The notes under the pieces: model-generated
What the model saw: the letters and a program-made list of their open reading frames with translations, nothing else
What the model was told of the DNA's origin: nothing
Database searches by the model: none
Translations under genes and position numbers: made by a program
In this document: positions 1 through 11,165 of the stretch, one piece after another
How the letters are laid out: each line of letters starts with the position of its first letter
How positions within the stretch are numbered: the stretch's first letter is position 1
Origin: Maylandia zebra
Lineage: Eukaryota; Chordata; Actinopteri; Cichliformes; Cichlidae
NCBI RefSeq assembly: GCF_041146795.1
Contig: NC_135184.1
Location: 4,179,967 to 4,243,966 of the forward strand
Direction of reading: 5' to 3'
DNA length: 64,000 nt

Positions 1-189
1 TTAATCAGCAACAAAGCATCAACAGAATAATCAGAAACAAAAAAAAAAAAAAAATTATTTTACCCAGAAAGTTCTTACTGACCAACAAATTAAAAGAGGT
101 GACATTTAACACCATTAAACGTTACCTCACAGTGACCAGACTTGTTTACATTTCTTTTATCCGACAAGCTTCTCTAGTTCTAAAACCTA

Positions 190-580
190 ATGGTGAAGAA
201 ACCCGGGTATTTCAACTCTAGTGGGAGGTGTCCCTTAGGAACTTGACCCACTATTGATTATGTGAAAAAGGGCGTAGGTCATTATCAGCAGAATTTTCAT
301 TTAAAACCATTGTAAGATCTGCCCTCACCCCATTATGGCCTTTTGAGATCAACTGATGCAAGATGTGAGTGGGCCCTGAGGTGCCTGAAGTGATCTTAAA
401 ACTGTATTGTAGGTGCAGACGGTTGATGTCGTAAGCCACCCCCTCTGTTCAAGGATGGCAACAATGGAATCCTCGAAAGAGCGACCTTTGACCTTTAGAT
501 GCTGATGTACACCCAAGTCTTGTCTTGTCAATGTGGCTCTTCTATGCTGTGCCATGCATTTATGGAGTGGCTGCTGCACT
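190..580 (-). mobile_element. Penelope-like element relic, C-terminal coding end and 3' region
   Basis: On the minus strand a decayed frame (about 580 down to 349) reads KGRSFEDSIVAILEQRGW, then a segment rich in teleost Penelope C-terminal features. In Penelope-like retroelements this is the end of the protein, beyond the reverse transcriptase, in the GIY-YIG nuclease region. The lower part, down to about 190, is the 3' flank seen again in the copy at 38.1-38.6 kb (shared TATGTGAGTGGGC-like and GGTGTCGTAAACCACC-like strings). Stops and frameshifts make it non-functional. Family assignment rests on my knowledge of these proteins, not on a search. Confidence 0.6.
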
Positions 581-599
581 GCATCGCATGCACCATGTT

Positions 600-1318
600 G
601 TTTTGTAAAGGAGCGTATGCGGTGCAGTGCAGTGAAGAGTGCTCAGACTTCTACATTGAAGAAACAAACTTTAAAATAAAATATTTGTAAGTTAAAATAA
701 AAAGATCAAATAATGAAAACTCTGACAAGACTCAAACCTGTTTCTGTGACCACAAGCTAACATTCTCTTTCTGATACCACTAAGCAGCCCAACGGAGTCT
801 CGAGTTTACTTAATACATCCTGTTCAAAAGCTTGGTTGATAAAAGACTGGGCCTAATTAGCCAACTCCTTAATTCAGATGGTCTCCTGCTCAGTTTAACA
901 CAGGCGGCTTCCTGCTCAATAAAACAAAACATCACTTTATTTTGTATATAATTAGCAACTGTGTTTTTCACTAGCTTAGACTGCTGGACGCTTGTGTTTA
1001 CACAGCGTCCAGCAGTCACAGAAGGTCTCATGATAGAAACAGACCAAAAATCATGTTAATTAATGAACCAAATTGGAATAATCTGTTTCCAGCAAGCTGT
1101 TCAGTGTGAAACGTGTGCTGCAGTCAGTTTACAGCTCTGAGCGGATCAGTGTTTCTTTAAATGTAACTGTACCCTTTAAAGAGAGAATTACAAAAAAATA
1201 ACTGAATGTCAGCCACTTAAGATGCCATCATGGAGATGTTTTAGTGGTGATTGTCTTAAAATAATCGATGATTACTGCGAAAAACAAATGATCATCTTAA
1301 ATAATCAAACATCAAGGG

Positions 1319-1319
<1 letters not shown>
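600..1319. other. Unassigned intergenic DNA
   Basis: No convincing gene. An imperfect inverted repeat (CTGCACTGCATCGCATGC against GCGTATGCGGTGCAGTGCAG) lies at about 570-632 at the left edge of this stretch. The remainder is AT-rich without a long open frame. Confidence 0.4.

Positions 1320-1365
<46 letters not shown>
1320..1365. repeat. (AT)n microsatellite
   Basis: An uninterrupted AT dinucleotide run of about 46 bases. It is the reason for the run of alternating Ile-Tyr in a small frame here, which is not a gene. Confidence 0.95.
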
Positions 1366-1370
<5 letters not shown>

Positions 1371-1969
1371 CACGGACACTGCTGTTCTAATTTATTGTAA
1401 AAAGTATAAACGAGTTCAAGGTATTGAGAACTTCATTCAGAAAACTAGTGATTTTAGTCATCAAGAAATAAACTGGTGATCCCTCTGCAGCCATACTGCC
1501 AACTACCATAAGAGCCCCCCTCTCCTCGCGGGGTCTTTAATCTAGTTAAATCACGTGATATACTCGCAGAAATTGATGAATCCACGGATGTAATCCGAAA
1601 CACGGACTGGAATAACTAAACCAATCTAGTTCAGGTAAAAACCAGCTAACCCGGAACACCTGCGTTTACATTCTGGTTTTCTGTTAACGGGTCCTGAATG
1701 CTGCTTCTGTTTCACTGTTTGGCCGTGAATGCGGTACACCGGCCTGCACACACACCGCATGGAGTCCGCAAGCACGAAGGTTTTCACTGCGATGTTTTAG
1801 TAAAGTCACTTTCTGCTGTGTCTCTCTGGATGTTTAGTGTTAAACGTTTACCTTTTAAAAAGACAGAAGCACTTGTGTGATTAGCTGCTCCCTGATTTTA
1901 GTCTGTTAGCATACAAGCTGCGCTCAGATCAGAGTGTCAGTTCAATGAGACCGTCACAGTTTCACAAAC

Positions 1970-2120
1970 CTGCTTTGTGTGACTTTATCTCGGGTTTCCG
2001 GTTGTTCTGCAGCAGTCTGGGCTCACGGCTGACCTCCTCCTCATATTTCGTTTGTTAAGCTGGCAGGATTTCCTCAGCAGCAGCAGATAAACTCTCACAC
2101 AGCGAACTAAATATATTGTT
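1970..2120 (-). pseudogene. Decayed first exon of a fourth zinc-finger gene copy
   Basis: On the minus strand the sequence reads SLSAAAEEILPA, a stop, then YEEEVSREPRLL and KPEIKSHKAG, followed by a splice donor (AG then GTTTGT, exon end at 1970, phase 1). This matches the first exon of the fish zinc-finger family (usual form ERLTAAAEEIF ... YEEEIDRQRRLLDI.WKPEIKLHRIG). The expected ATG is ATA here and a stop lies inside, so the exon cannot encode the ancestral leader. It may still serve as an untranslated exon. Any downstream exons would lie off the left edge. Confidence 0.65.
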
Positions 2121-2127
2121 GAGTAAT

Positions 2128-2215
2128 AAAAGTCACGTCATTTCCGTTCTGTTTCGTCTTCCGGTAAATCACGCGCATCGAAGTCGCACTGCTGCCCTCC
2201 TCTGGTCATTCTTAC
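2128..2215 (-). promoter_or_regulatory. Promoter-like block upstream of zinc-finger first exon (copy 1)
   Basis: Read on the minus strand: GAGGGCAGCAGTGCGAC, then ACCGGAAG, then GAACGGAAATGACGTGAC just before the first exon. The same order recurs at 26.52-26.61, 59.35-59.44 and 60.48-60.56 kb, each time immediately upstream of a ZNF first exon. CCGGAAG is a core ETS-factor (GABPA-type) motif. Promoter function is inferred from position and conservation across the copies. Confidence 0.6.
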
Positions 2216-3246
2216 AATTTCAACCAGAACGAAGTCATTACATAGTCTTTTGCAGAAACCTGGATACAGAATTTACACTTCTCCAGTGATCCCAGTTCAG
2301 TGTTGATTAAAGAATAGACTGTGATGTCATCCCTGACAGTTCCACATGCATGAGGTTTCTTTCTGAAACCTGTAATGCCAGCGAGAACCTGGTCAAATTC
2401 ACCTCATCCCTCCTCCTGCTTGTTTTTACACATAACAGATTTTCTGTATCTTAACGGTCATTTATAATGAGAAGTAATGGCACTCCTTCATTCTCCCACT
2501 GCTTCTGGCACAACACTGTTATGTTTTCTTTGATGATTCAGTACAGTCCATCCTTAGCTCTTTTAATTGCCCCTCAGGGTGTGGTGACTCAGGCCCTTCT
2601 GTGTGTTGGTATCTACAGAAACCCTACTGATGCTCCTGTGTTTTCAGTACTATATAAGTAAATCTGATTGGACTCTAGCCTGAATTTCTTTCTTTCTGTA
2701 GTATAAACAGACAACCGCCTTCAGTCACCTAAGCTTTACATTGCCTGTAGGTCTGTTATGTCAAAATCAAAGTCTCATTTACTATTTTGTGGACCTTCTG
2801 GCCATCTGCATAACTCTGGGGTGTAGCTGAATAGTCACTTTCATTTAGGAAGGTTCCTAACTGAGTGACATGACAAGTATCTGTGTGGGAGCTGTAATAA
2901 GAGCTCATCTCTAGGTATTAAGAAAGCTGCTTCACTGATTGCTTTATAACGTCATTTAGCAGAGGATACAGTGAATCCACCTTTATGAAAGGAAAACAGA
3001 TAATATCATCTCATAGTTCACAGCAACACAGTGTCTGACCACTCATGAAAAGAATCAACTGTCAAAGTGGCATGCACATGTAAATGCTAGTTGTATTTTT
3101 CAGTTTTCAACAGCAGACCTTAAAGCCACAGCTGAACTATGGCCACAATAATAATAATATCTGCTTCTTGTTGCATGAGGGCCCTGCATGTATATAGGCT
3201 CTCTAAATCCAGATGAAGAGCATTAAAATGATCAAAATGCTTTTAC
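2216..3246. other. Unassigned intergenic DNA
   Basis: No gene recognised. A 64-residue frame at 2467-2661 has no recognisable domain and no family resemblance that I can name. Confidence 0.4.
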
Positions 3247-3990
3247 TGTCACGGTTTACAGTGGCAGACCATGTGTTGGTGAGTGGGGACCCAGGTGCAG
3301 ACACAGGCGAGGAAACCAAACTAACTTGAACAATAGCCGAGCCTTTTATTACAGCTTATAATCAGGTCAACAAAACAAGGGCAAAGCACAGAGGCAAAGC
3401 TAAACTGGGCAAGCTGAATACTGAGACTATGAAAGCTAGGAAGGCAATGACAAAGAGACTGTGAAGACTATGAACAGGACTTTGTGCAGGAACATGAAGG
3501 AACTATGAACTCATACACAAACAAGCAACATGACCTGCACAGTGTCCTGAAACCTGACATGACATGAGGGCTGGAACACAGACAACGCAACAATGAACAA
3601 AGGGAGACAGAGGACTTAAATACAAACATGAGGTGATCGGGGGAAGTGGAGACGCCAGAGGAAACAGCTGACACAAATGAATCATAATGACACCACAGGT
3701 GAAGAGTAAAATTAAACACAGTAACCATAGAAACACAAGATCTCTTCAAAATAAAACAGGAAACATAATGAGACAGACATGACAACACAAACTTGACAAC
3801 ATAAGACATGCAGACTTGAAACACATGAAGGGCAAGGAAGACTAAAACACAGCGGGAGAAGACATGAGTGGATCTAATGAACAGAGAACTAAAGGCTGAG
3901 CAACTTAGGAGCTTAAGCAAAATAGATGAACTTAACATAAACAAAGAATAACAAAATACAAGGACTCAAGTCCCAACTTTTGCAAGCAAT
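3247..3990 (-). repeat. Non-autonomous interspersed repeat, TGTCACGGT-end family, copy 1
   Basis: Begins TGTCACGGTTTAC and continues GGACCCAGGTGCAGAC. The same opening (TGTCAC..T, then GGACCC or GAACCC, then GATGCAGGC or GGTGCAG) starts copies at 4171 and 32877, and related A-rich bodies lie at 29.49, 31.34 and 44.87 kb. Where a right end is present it reads CCGTGGCA or CCATGGCA, i.e. an inverted TGCCACGG. This suggests a DNA element with short terminal inverted repeats. The Ser/Cys/Leu-rich frames on the opposite strand are by-products of the A-rich composition. Family name unknown to me. Confidence 0.5.
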
Positions 3991-4110
3991 CTGGATCGGA
4001 TTAATTAATTTTTGCTTTGGGTCTTCTGGGATAGACTCCAGGCTCCTCCTCACCCCCTACTACAACCACTCACGACTGAACTGGATAAGAGGTAGATGTT
4101 AGAAATTTTG
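3991..4110. repeat. SINE-like tail fragment
   Basis: Contains a degraded copy of the common teleost tail (GGGATAGACTCCAGGCTCC ... CTGGATAAGAGGTAGA), which normally reads GGGATAGGCTCCAGC ... TGGATAAGCGGTAGA. A better copy is at 48.57-48.77 kb. Confidence 0.5.
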
Positions 4111-4170
4111 CTCTAAACATAGAAAACAAATAGGAGGAAAGGAATACACAAAATCACCTCTCTAGTAAGC

Positions 4171-4650
4171 ATGTCACAGTGTGTGGAGTGAGAGAACCCA
4201 GGTGCAGAGTTTAACAAACAAAACCAAAAGACACATTTATTTAGGGTGATACATTTACTAAAATCAAAAGTCCATAAATGTGAGTAATATATAAACTAAT
4301 ATATAAACTAAACACAAGGAGAACTGGAAGCACTAAAGGTTACTCAGAATACAAAGAGGAAACACAGACAGCCAATCAGGCAGAACAAGCTGTACAGCAC
4401 AACAGGAAATGGAGGGAAACTGAGGCTATGAATACACAGAGAGAGAATGGAGTCAAAGGAAGTAGAAATATCTGAGGCACACGCATCACAGATCACCTTA
4501 ATCCAAATAATGAGGCAGAAAGGAAAGTAAAACAACACAAAAGAAGGAACTACCATAACTGAAACTCGGAAATAAACAGTAAATGTGAATAAACTACACA
4601 GGAAAACAAGGGGAAACACTGAAGGAACTTCTGAGCGGAGAGTAATGCAA
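4171..4650 (-). repeat. Non-autonomous interspersed repeat, TGTCACGGT-end family, copy 2
   Basis: Starts TGTCACAGTGTGTGG and AGAACCCAGGTGCAGAG, parallel to the copy at 3247. The A-rich body ends without a clear right terminus near 4650. Confidence 0.45.
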
Positions 4651-6880
4651 AGTATTAGTGGGACCTATAGAGGTCTAAAAATTTAGAACAAGTCTCAAAC
4701 CACTATAAAAATATTAACATCTTTCTCTGTTTTCAAACAGTCTTTAAACAGTTGTTATTAAATTGTGTTTGAAACCCTATGTGGTTAACAATCCTTCAAA
4801 GCTTGCACTAGCACTCTACATGAGATTCAGACCATTGTTTTCATACCTACATACTGTCTAGCTTAGTATTATTTGCATGTTAGGATATTATATTAATCTG
4901 AGGACATTTTACTGGTTTATCTTAGTATTATAGTATATGTTGGTAAATATATATGCATTTGGTTTATATCTGATGTTCGGGGTTGTATTTATAATCTGTG
5001 ATTAGCTTTTGGGCCCAATTTCAAAAATAACTATTTGTATATTATGGTTTTTGAATTTTTATTTTATTTTTATTTATGAATAACCTGAAGCTGATATCAG
5101 GAATGCAGACATTAATTGAAGCTAACATATATCAACACCTGAAGGGTTTTAATACATAGAAATCAAAGTAAAAACCTCATGAAAAGGAAACAGACTCTAG
5201 AACTGAGAGGCTCAATAGTACAAGTACATAGTTGAGCTAAGAACAAAGACAAAGGAACCAATAACACAAAATTTTCACAACAAACTAAACACTGTACAAG
5301 GGAAACAGGGAACTACAGTAGTAAACCAAAGACCAAACCAATCGAAATAATAATAAACCAACCCTGACTGAATTAACTCAGAGTGCAAAAACTGAAAATC
5401 CTGGGTGCAGGATCAAGGATGATGGAAGGAGGAGTGAGAACAAATAAGGAGTAAAAAGCAATGCAAAAATAACGCTATGTTAATTTTTCTTGAAATCAAC
5501 TATTTTGGAATGTTAATTACATGAGCAGCCTCGACCTCAGCTTCTTCTTAGCTTCTTCACAGTGCCACCTTCAGACATCTCAGGGCTAATTTTATCCCCC
5601 CACTGACATGTTTGCCTTGATTGGAAACGAAGAACTCCACAGGTCTGCTGACACGTTTTTAAATCAATCCCTGTTCTTTCACAGCCAAACGGTCCCCGGG
5701 TCCTAGTGTCCTTCTACGTATTCATTGTTTGAAACATAAGTAAATTACTGCCAGTTGATTTTTTTCTCCCAAAAATTAAATAATAAAATCAACCAAGAAT
5801 AATTTCAGAAAAGAAAATTAAATTAAATAACTCATTAAATAAATCTAGTTAATTTCAGCAGTTTAATTAAATAGAAAACCATCTACAAGGTATAACAAAA
5901 AAGGGCTGGTGTACAGCAGCATGTGAGGAGAGATAAAGGGAGGAAGAAGAGTGTTCACCTGTTGACTTCATGTAAACGCTGCTACTGTTGCAAGACATAA
6001 AATGCATAAATGCTGCATCATTTAAACATATAAATGGATTAACTTAATTATTCAGTGAGTTTAAGGAAGTATTTTCAGCTGTTTGTTATCCCTCTGTAGT
6101 TTAGTTTGTAGTCGTCATGTCTGAATTTGTCCACTAGATGTCTCCCTTTGCCCACTTTTTCTATGTGACAGCGCTCTACGCCCATGATGAAACGTTTTCG
6201 TTAAGGCTCTCTGTTTAATGTTTGAACCAAGTTAAATTGTGTGCTCTTTACACATTTGCTGGTTCTGTTTCGCTGCTGCTTGTTCTTCTTAATAGTCTTG
6301 ATGTTTTTTAAACAGTCTGTGCTGAAGCTGAAGAAACCAATTCTACAATGTTAGATGATACAGCTTCAGAATAATAACTAAGTAAAACTTCTGCAGCTTC
6401 AGCAACATCAGTAAAGAGAGATTTTAGTGTCTGTAATATCACTTTGTGTGAGTTTATTCACAGGAGACATAACGTGAAACACTGATGCTGCATTCAGGGA
6501 TCATGTAAAAGACGGTAGAGAAGATTTTCCAGGTCACAAATATCCTGAAACACTTTGCCTGTGGTGGTTTGAGAGTGATAGTTAGTGTGAGCAGATGATA
6601 TAATCAGAGTAACAGAGCAGGAAAGGAGTAGTGATGTTCAAAAGATCAGAGAGTTATGGACGTATGAGATTATGGAGAGACTTTTAAAATTAACATGATC
6701 TTTTACAGGAAGCCAGTGAAGCTGTTGAAGGACAGGAGCTTTATGTTCTATGAAACATCTTAATGTTACTGCTGTGTATATTCACTATCCCTCCTCTGCA
6801 AACGTGAATAGTGTTATAGAGTTGAAAAGAGTGTCTGACAGGATCTGAAGTTTAAAGCGAGATTAAACTAGAAGGGAAGT
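4651..6880. other. Long unassigned AT-rich stretch
   Basis: No gene, RNA gene or resolved element. A segment near 6600-6750 (AGGAAGCCAGTGAAGCTG) resembles a recurrent teleost interspersed repeat, but I cannot bound it. The rest is simple AT-rich DNA. Confidence 0.4.
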
Positions 6881-6889
6881 GCAGTAGGT

Positions 6890-7880
6890 TAGGGTGATTA
6901 AGGATAGAGCTGGAAATGCACTAATGAGGGCATTTCAAATGCTCCTGAGAGGAGTACTTTTATTAGGTTCACCGGGAGGAGGCCTTGTCTGCTTAGGCTG
7001 CTGCCCCCGTGACCTGGCCCTACATGAACGGAAGAAATTAAATGGATGGCTGGAAAATAAAAAAGAGAGGAGGACAGATGGCAGAGAGACAGTGCATGAG
7101 GAAGTGCAGGAGATTGGTAAGGGGCAGGTTACAGCAGCTATGAAGGATAATGAGTGGAAAAGCAGTTGGTCCAGATGACATAACTGTGGAGGTATGGAGG
7201 AGAGAGGGCAGTGATAATTACTTTTTCACACAGGGGCAGGTAGGTTTGGATAGATTTTTTCCTTAATAAATAAAATGGGCGTTTAAAATTGCATTTTGTA
7301 TTTACTCGGATTATCTCGGTCTAATTTTAAAATTTACTTGACGGTCATGTCACATGATCGTGTGTCAAATATACAGAGTGCAGGCAGGGTGGAGTGGGTG
7401 GAGATGAGTGTTAGGGTGATTTGTGACAGAAGGATAGCTGCAAGAGTTGAAAGGGAAGGTTTAAAAGATGGAAGCGCCTTGAGGCGACTTATGTTGTGAT
7501 TTGGCGCTATATAAATAAAATTGAATTGAATTGAATTGGAAGCGAGACCTGCTTTGATTTATGGTTTGGGAAATGTGACACTAACTAAAAGACAGAAGGT
7601 CAAACTGGAGAAAGCAGAGCTCAAGGTGCTCAGATTTTCATTGAGAGTTGCCAAGATGGACAAGATTCATACATCTGATGGACAGTTCAGCTCAAGCATT
7701 TTGGAGGCAAGGTTAGAGAGGCAACATTGAGATGGTTTGGGCACGTGCAGAGGAGGGCTAGGGCAGAGGGAAAGGAAAGTTAATGACTAGAACTTTAAAG
7801 GAGGAGGAAAAGAGGAAGAGAACAGAGGACGTTCACAGATGTGGTGAAGGAGGACATGCAGTGGATTGGTGTAACACAAG
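6890..7880 (+). mobile_element. RTE-type LINE relic (reverse transcriptase and 3' domain fragments)
   Basis: Around 7150-7195 one frame reads GKAVGPDDITVEVW, the conserved reverse-transcriptase motif of this LINE group. After a decayed gap, RVEWVEM... ICDRRIAARV (7390-7450) and, from 7530, ARPALIYGLGNVTLTKRQ..LEKAELKVLRFSL.VAKMDKI and LRWFGHVQRR give the known teleost RTE-like C-terminal protein (ALIYGLE.VAL.KRQ..ELE.AELKMLRFSLGV.RMD.I). Frameshifts and an inserted repeat tail at 7467-7528 break it. The 6960-7045 segment (CTGCTGCCCCCGTGACC) is another LINE-like tail. Confidence 0.75.
7467..7528 (+). repeat. LINE tail ending in (TTGAA)n, copy 1
   Basis: GAAGCGCCTTGAGGCGAC, then GGCGCTATATAAATAAAATT and a TGAAT repeat run. 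It lies inside the RTE-type relic. The same tail recurs in reverse at 24.77-24.86 and 34.27-34.34 kb and forward at 34.80-34.87 kb. Confidence 0.7.
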
Positions 7881-9173
7881 ATGAATCAGATGTAAGCAGA
7901 TGATCTGCTGTGAAAATCCCTAATGAAACGATACGCACAGCATATAATAGCTGTGTGTATTGTTTTTATGCCAGGAATTACTTTTGAGAAGCGAGAAGAT
8001 GGTTTTAATGGTTTATTTTGTTTTGCAACAGATGTGCGAAGCTTGACAAAACAGTAAAATTCCTCGTTTCAGATGGAGGATGAACTGTGGGGCTGCACCA
8101 AGGTGCAGTATACAGTATATCAGGTTCATTCCGACCGTGACTCATGCAAAGCTCCTGCAGTGTAACAACTTTCCTGTAACCAAAATACCATTATAAAATT
8201 TGATCTATGGTAAAAACACTTTTCCCATCTTGTTAAAAAAAATTTTAAATCCACATTTGCACAAAAGGTTTGCTTCTAATCATTTCAGTTGGTTACTTCG
8301 ATGCATCCCTCTCATTAGACTGCACATTAAACCAATAGAGTAAATATATTTCATATCAAGCAGGTCAAACCCTATGTTACTGAGTTCACATCAAATTCAA
8401 TACAATTAATTGTTGACATGATCACCAAAATTGATAAAATTTTCATGCAGTTTGAACTGTGAACCTGCTGCTAAACAAGAACTATAACACAGACGAGGAC
8501 ATGTTTATTCAAATAGTACAAAAAAGAAAAAAAATCTGCTTCTACATTTATATAAAAAATATCAGTAACCAAGAAAAATGTGTGAAATAAGGCAGAATTT
8601 ATGTTTCCTTTATATTTTAGATATTACTACTCAGAAAAATATATAAGGATTACTTTTAAAACTTTACTTGAACTGCATAAAACTCATAACCATTCAACAC
8701 ACACTGAAGGTTAATTTTCATTAATATGAATAGCTCGTCAAGTCCATAATGACGTATTTCTGTCCTATGTGTGGCACTTTCTTGCTAAACTCTGAACAAC
8801 TGAATTAAAAGTTTTCCATAAAAAGCATGAAGTTCATCTATCCTTGATTTTCTATAAGAAAGGTATTTCTTAAAACACAACCTACATCTACAACTTATGT
8901 TTGTCATGTCTACAGCCTAAAACAAAACAACAAAAATAAATTCAGACAAATATAAAATCAGGGTTTCCGCTACATCAGGGGTGTCAAACTTATGCCCCAC
9001 AAGATAATTATTGATTATCCGAAAAACAGCAAGTGTAGTGATACAGGACAGGTAGACACTGCTGCCATTCATCATAAGAATAGGACAGCAAATTGAATAC
9101 ATGATCGGTACAGTTCGTTAATGTTATGGAAATAAAATGCATATGAGATCAGCTTTTTAAGTGAGTGGGACAC
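7881..9173. other. 3' flank of zinc-finger gene 1, unassigned
   Basis: AT-rich, no gene. At about 8977-8996 there is a lone AGGGGTGTCAAACTTATGCC, resembling one terminal repeat of the hAT MITE family found at 19.5, 24.9 and 41.3 kb, but no partner end is visible. The 3' UTR and poly-A signal of ZNF gene 1 should lie here; I cannot fix them. Confidence 0.4.
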
Positions 9174-10915
9174 TTAACTAGTGTGACTTTTCATGTGATT
9201 TTTCAGGTTTGTGGCATAACTGAATCTTTTGTCACAGATGCTACAAGAGTGTGGCCTTTCACCTGTATGCCTTCTCATATGATTTTTTAAGTGTATCATC
9301 TGAATAAAACTTTTCTCACACACACTACAGGAATATGGCTTTTCACCCGTGTGAAGTCTTGTGTGAGTTTTGAATCCTGTTAAGTCACTAAAAGTCTTCC
9401 CACAGGTGCTACAGGAATATGGTCTTTCACCTGTATGGATTCTCATGTGTCTTTTCAACCCTGATAAGTCACCAAATCCTTTCCCACAGGTGCTACAAGA
9501 ATATGGCTTCTCACCTGTGTGAGTTCTCATATGTCTTGTCAAGTGATTCACCTGAGTGAATCCTCTTCCACAGACACTACAGAAACGTAAGTTCTCTCCT
9601 GTGTGAACTTTGAGATGACTTTTGAATTTCAACTCATCACTGAAACTTTTTCCACAGGCACCACAAGTATGTGGTTTCTCACCTATGTGGACTCTCACAT
9701 GTTTTCTGATTGCTGATGAATCACTGAAGTTTTTGCCACAAGTTCCACAAGTATGTGGCCTCTGACCCGTGTGAATTCTCATGTGTGTTTCCAGTCCTGA
9801 TCGCTGAGTGAATCTTTTGCCACAGGTGCTGCAAGAATATGGTTTTTCACCTGAGTGGATTCTCATATGATTTTTGAATCCTGAAAAGCTACTAAATCTT
9901 TTCCCACACTCACTACAAGAATACGGCTTCTCACCTGTATGTTTTCTCATGTGTGTTTTCAAGTTTACCCTCCGGCTGAATACATTCCCACAGTAGGTAC
10001 AGGGGAAAGGTTTCTCACCGGTGTGCGTTCTTAAATGGCCTTCCAATATTGATTTTTTTCTGAATCTTCTCCCACAGGTGCTACAGGAAAAAGGCTTCTC
10101 ACCTGTGTGGATTGTCATGTGACTGTCCAATCCTGACTTCAGTGAGAATCTTTTCCCACAGGTGCTACATGGATACGCCTTCTCACCTGTGTGACTTTTC
10201 ATGTGACTTTCCAGTCCCGCCTTTATAACAAATCTTTTTCCACAGACGCTACAAGGAAATGGCCTGTCACCTGCATGATGTTTAACATGAATTTTGAAAG
10301 GTGATAAGAAAGTAAACTTTTTCCCACAGGTGTTACAAGTATATGGCTTCTCACCTGTATGGAGTCTCATGTGAATTTTCAAGTTTACCATCTGAGTGAA
10401 CCTTTTTCCACAACTGCTACAAGTATAAGGTTTCTCACCCGTGTGAACTCGAGCGTGTTTTGCTAAGTGGCAGTCAAACCGAAATCTTTTTCCACAAGTG
10501 TCACATTTTATAGGCTTTTTGTTTGTATCAGTTTTACCCTGACTCTCTGATTCGAGAGAGGTGTCTACTGTGTTACTCTGACTTCTATTTGTCTGTTGTG
10601 ATGTGTTCTTCAGCTCAAAATGTATAATCAATCCTGAGAGCACATGCTTGCTTTCTTCCTGTTTTTGGCTTTCAGTTTCAGAAGACTTGCAAGAAAGGAG
10701 CAGGTCAGTGTTTGCTCCTGGAGTGACCGTAAAAGTATCAACCTCCTGCTTCACTGCAAGCTGCTCTCCCTCCTGACTGATGCATAGCTCCTCCTTTTCA
10801 TCTTTAATCTGTGGGGGCTCTGAGTCCTGGTCCAGACTGGAGCTCCTCTCCTGGTTACAGACCTGCTGGTCTATGAGTACTTCTTCCTCCTTACAGTCAT
10901 GTTGTAGTGGGAGGT
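9174..10915 (-). CDS. Poly-C2H2 zinc-finger protein, gene 1, exon 3 (16 fingers)
   Basis: This is the large 3' exon of a nuclear C2H2 zinc-finger protein, probably a sequence-specific DNA-binding transcriptional regulator. The minus-strand acceptor (TATGCAG) puts the exon start at 10915, phase 1, in frame with exon 2 at 20198-20522; together they give a 688-residue model. The exon opens [14 protein letters not shown], then an acidic linker with two psi-K-x-E sites (IKDE, VKQE) that fit the SUMO-attachment consensus. Sixteen fingers follow at model residues about 246-686, all with intact Cys2-His2 ligands and mostly TGEKP linkers, ending HTS then stop. No KRAB or SCAN domain is visible. DNA-contact positions differ between fingers (QVN, SDE, QNH and so on), so it should read a long specific site. 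The target is unknown. Confidence 0.95.
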
Positions 10916-11165
10916 CTGCATAGACAAAAATGATAGAAAACACACACATATTTGAGAAAATATCATGTAATTTGCCATCGGAAGTTCAGTTATCCAGGTG
11001 GAAAAAGTTCTAAAGAGTAAAATCTATTTATTACATCCTCACGAAAGCCCTTAGCTGTAATCCTCCACTCTGCATTAATATAGTTTTTTAAATCAGTATA
11101 TACCTATGTATTTCTCGGACACATTTTAGATTTTTCCTCTTCTACTTATTACTTTTTATATTACT

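Noticed and set aside
1222-1479. 85-residue frame with Ile-Tyr repeat
   Set aside because: Translation of the (AT)n microsatellite.
3468-4619. Ser/Cys/Phe-rich minus-strand frames of 158, 77 and 91 residues
   Set aside because: They are the complement of A-rich repeat bodies and recur in similar form in the other copies of the same repeat (32.8-33.1 kb). No domain or conserved start.
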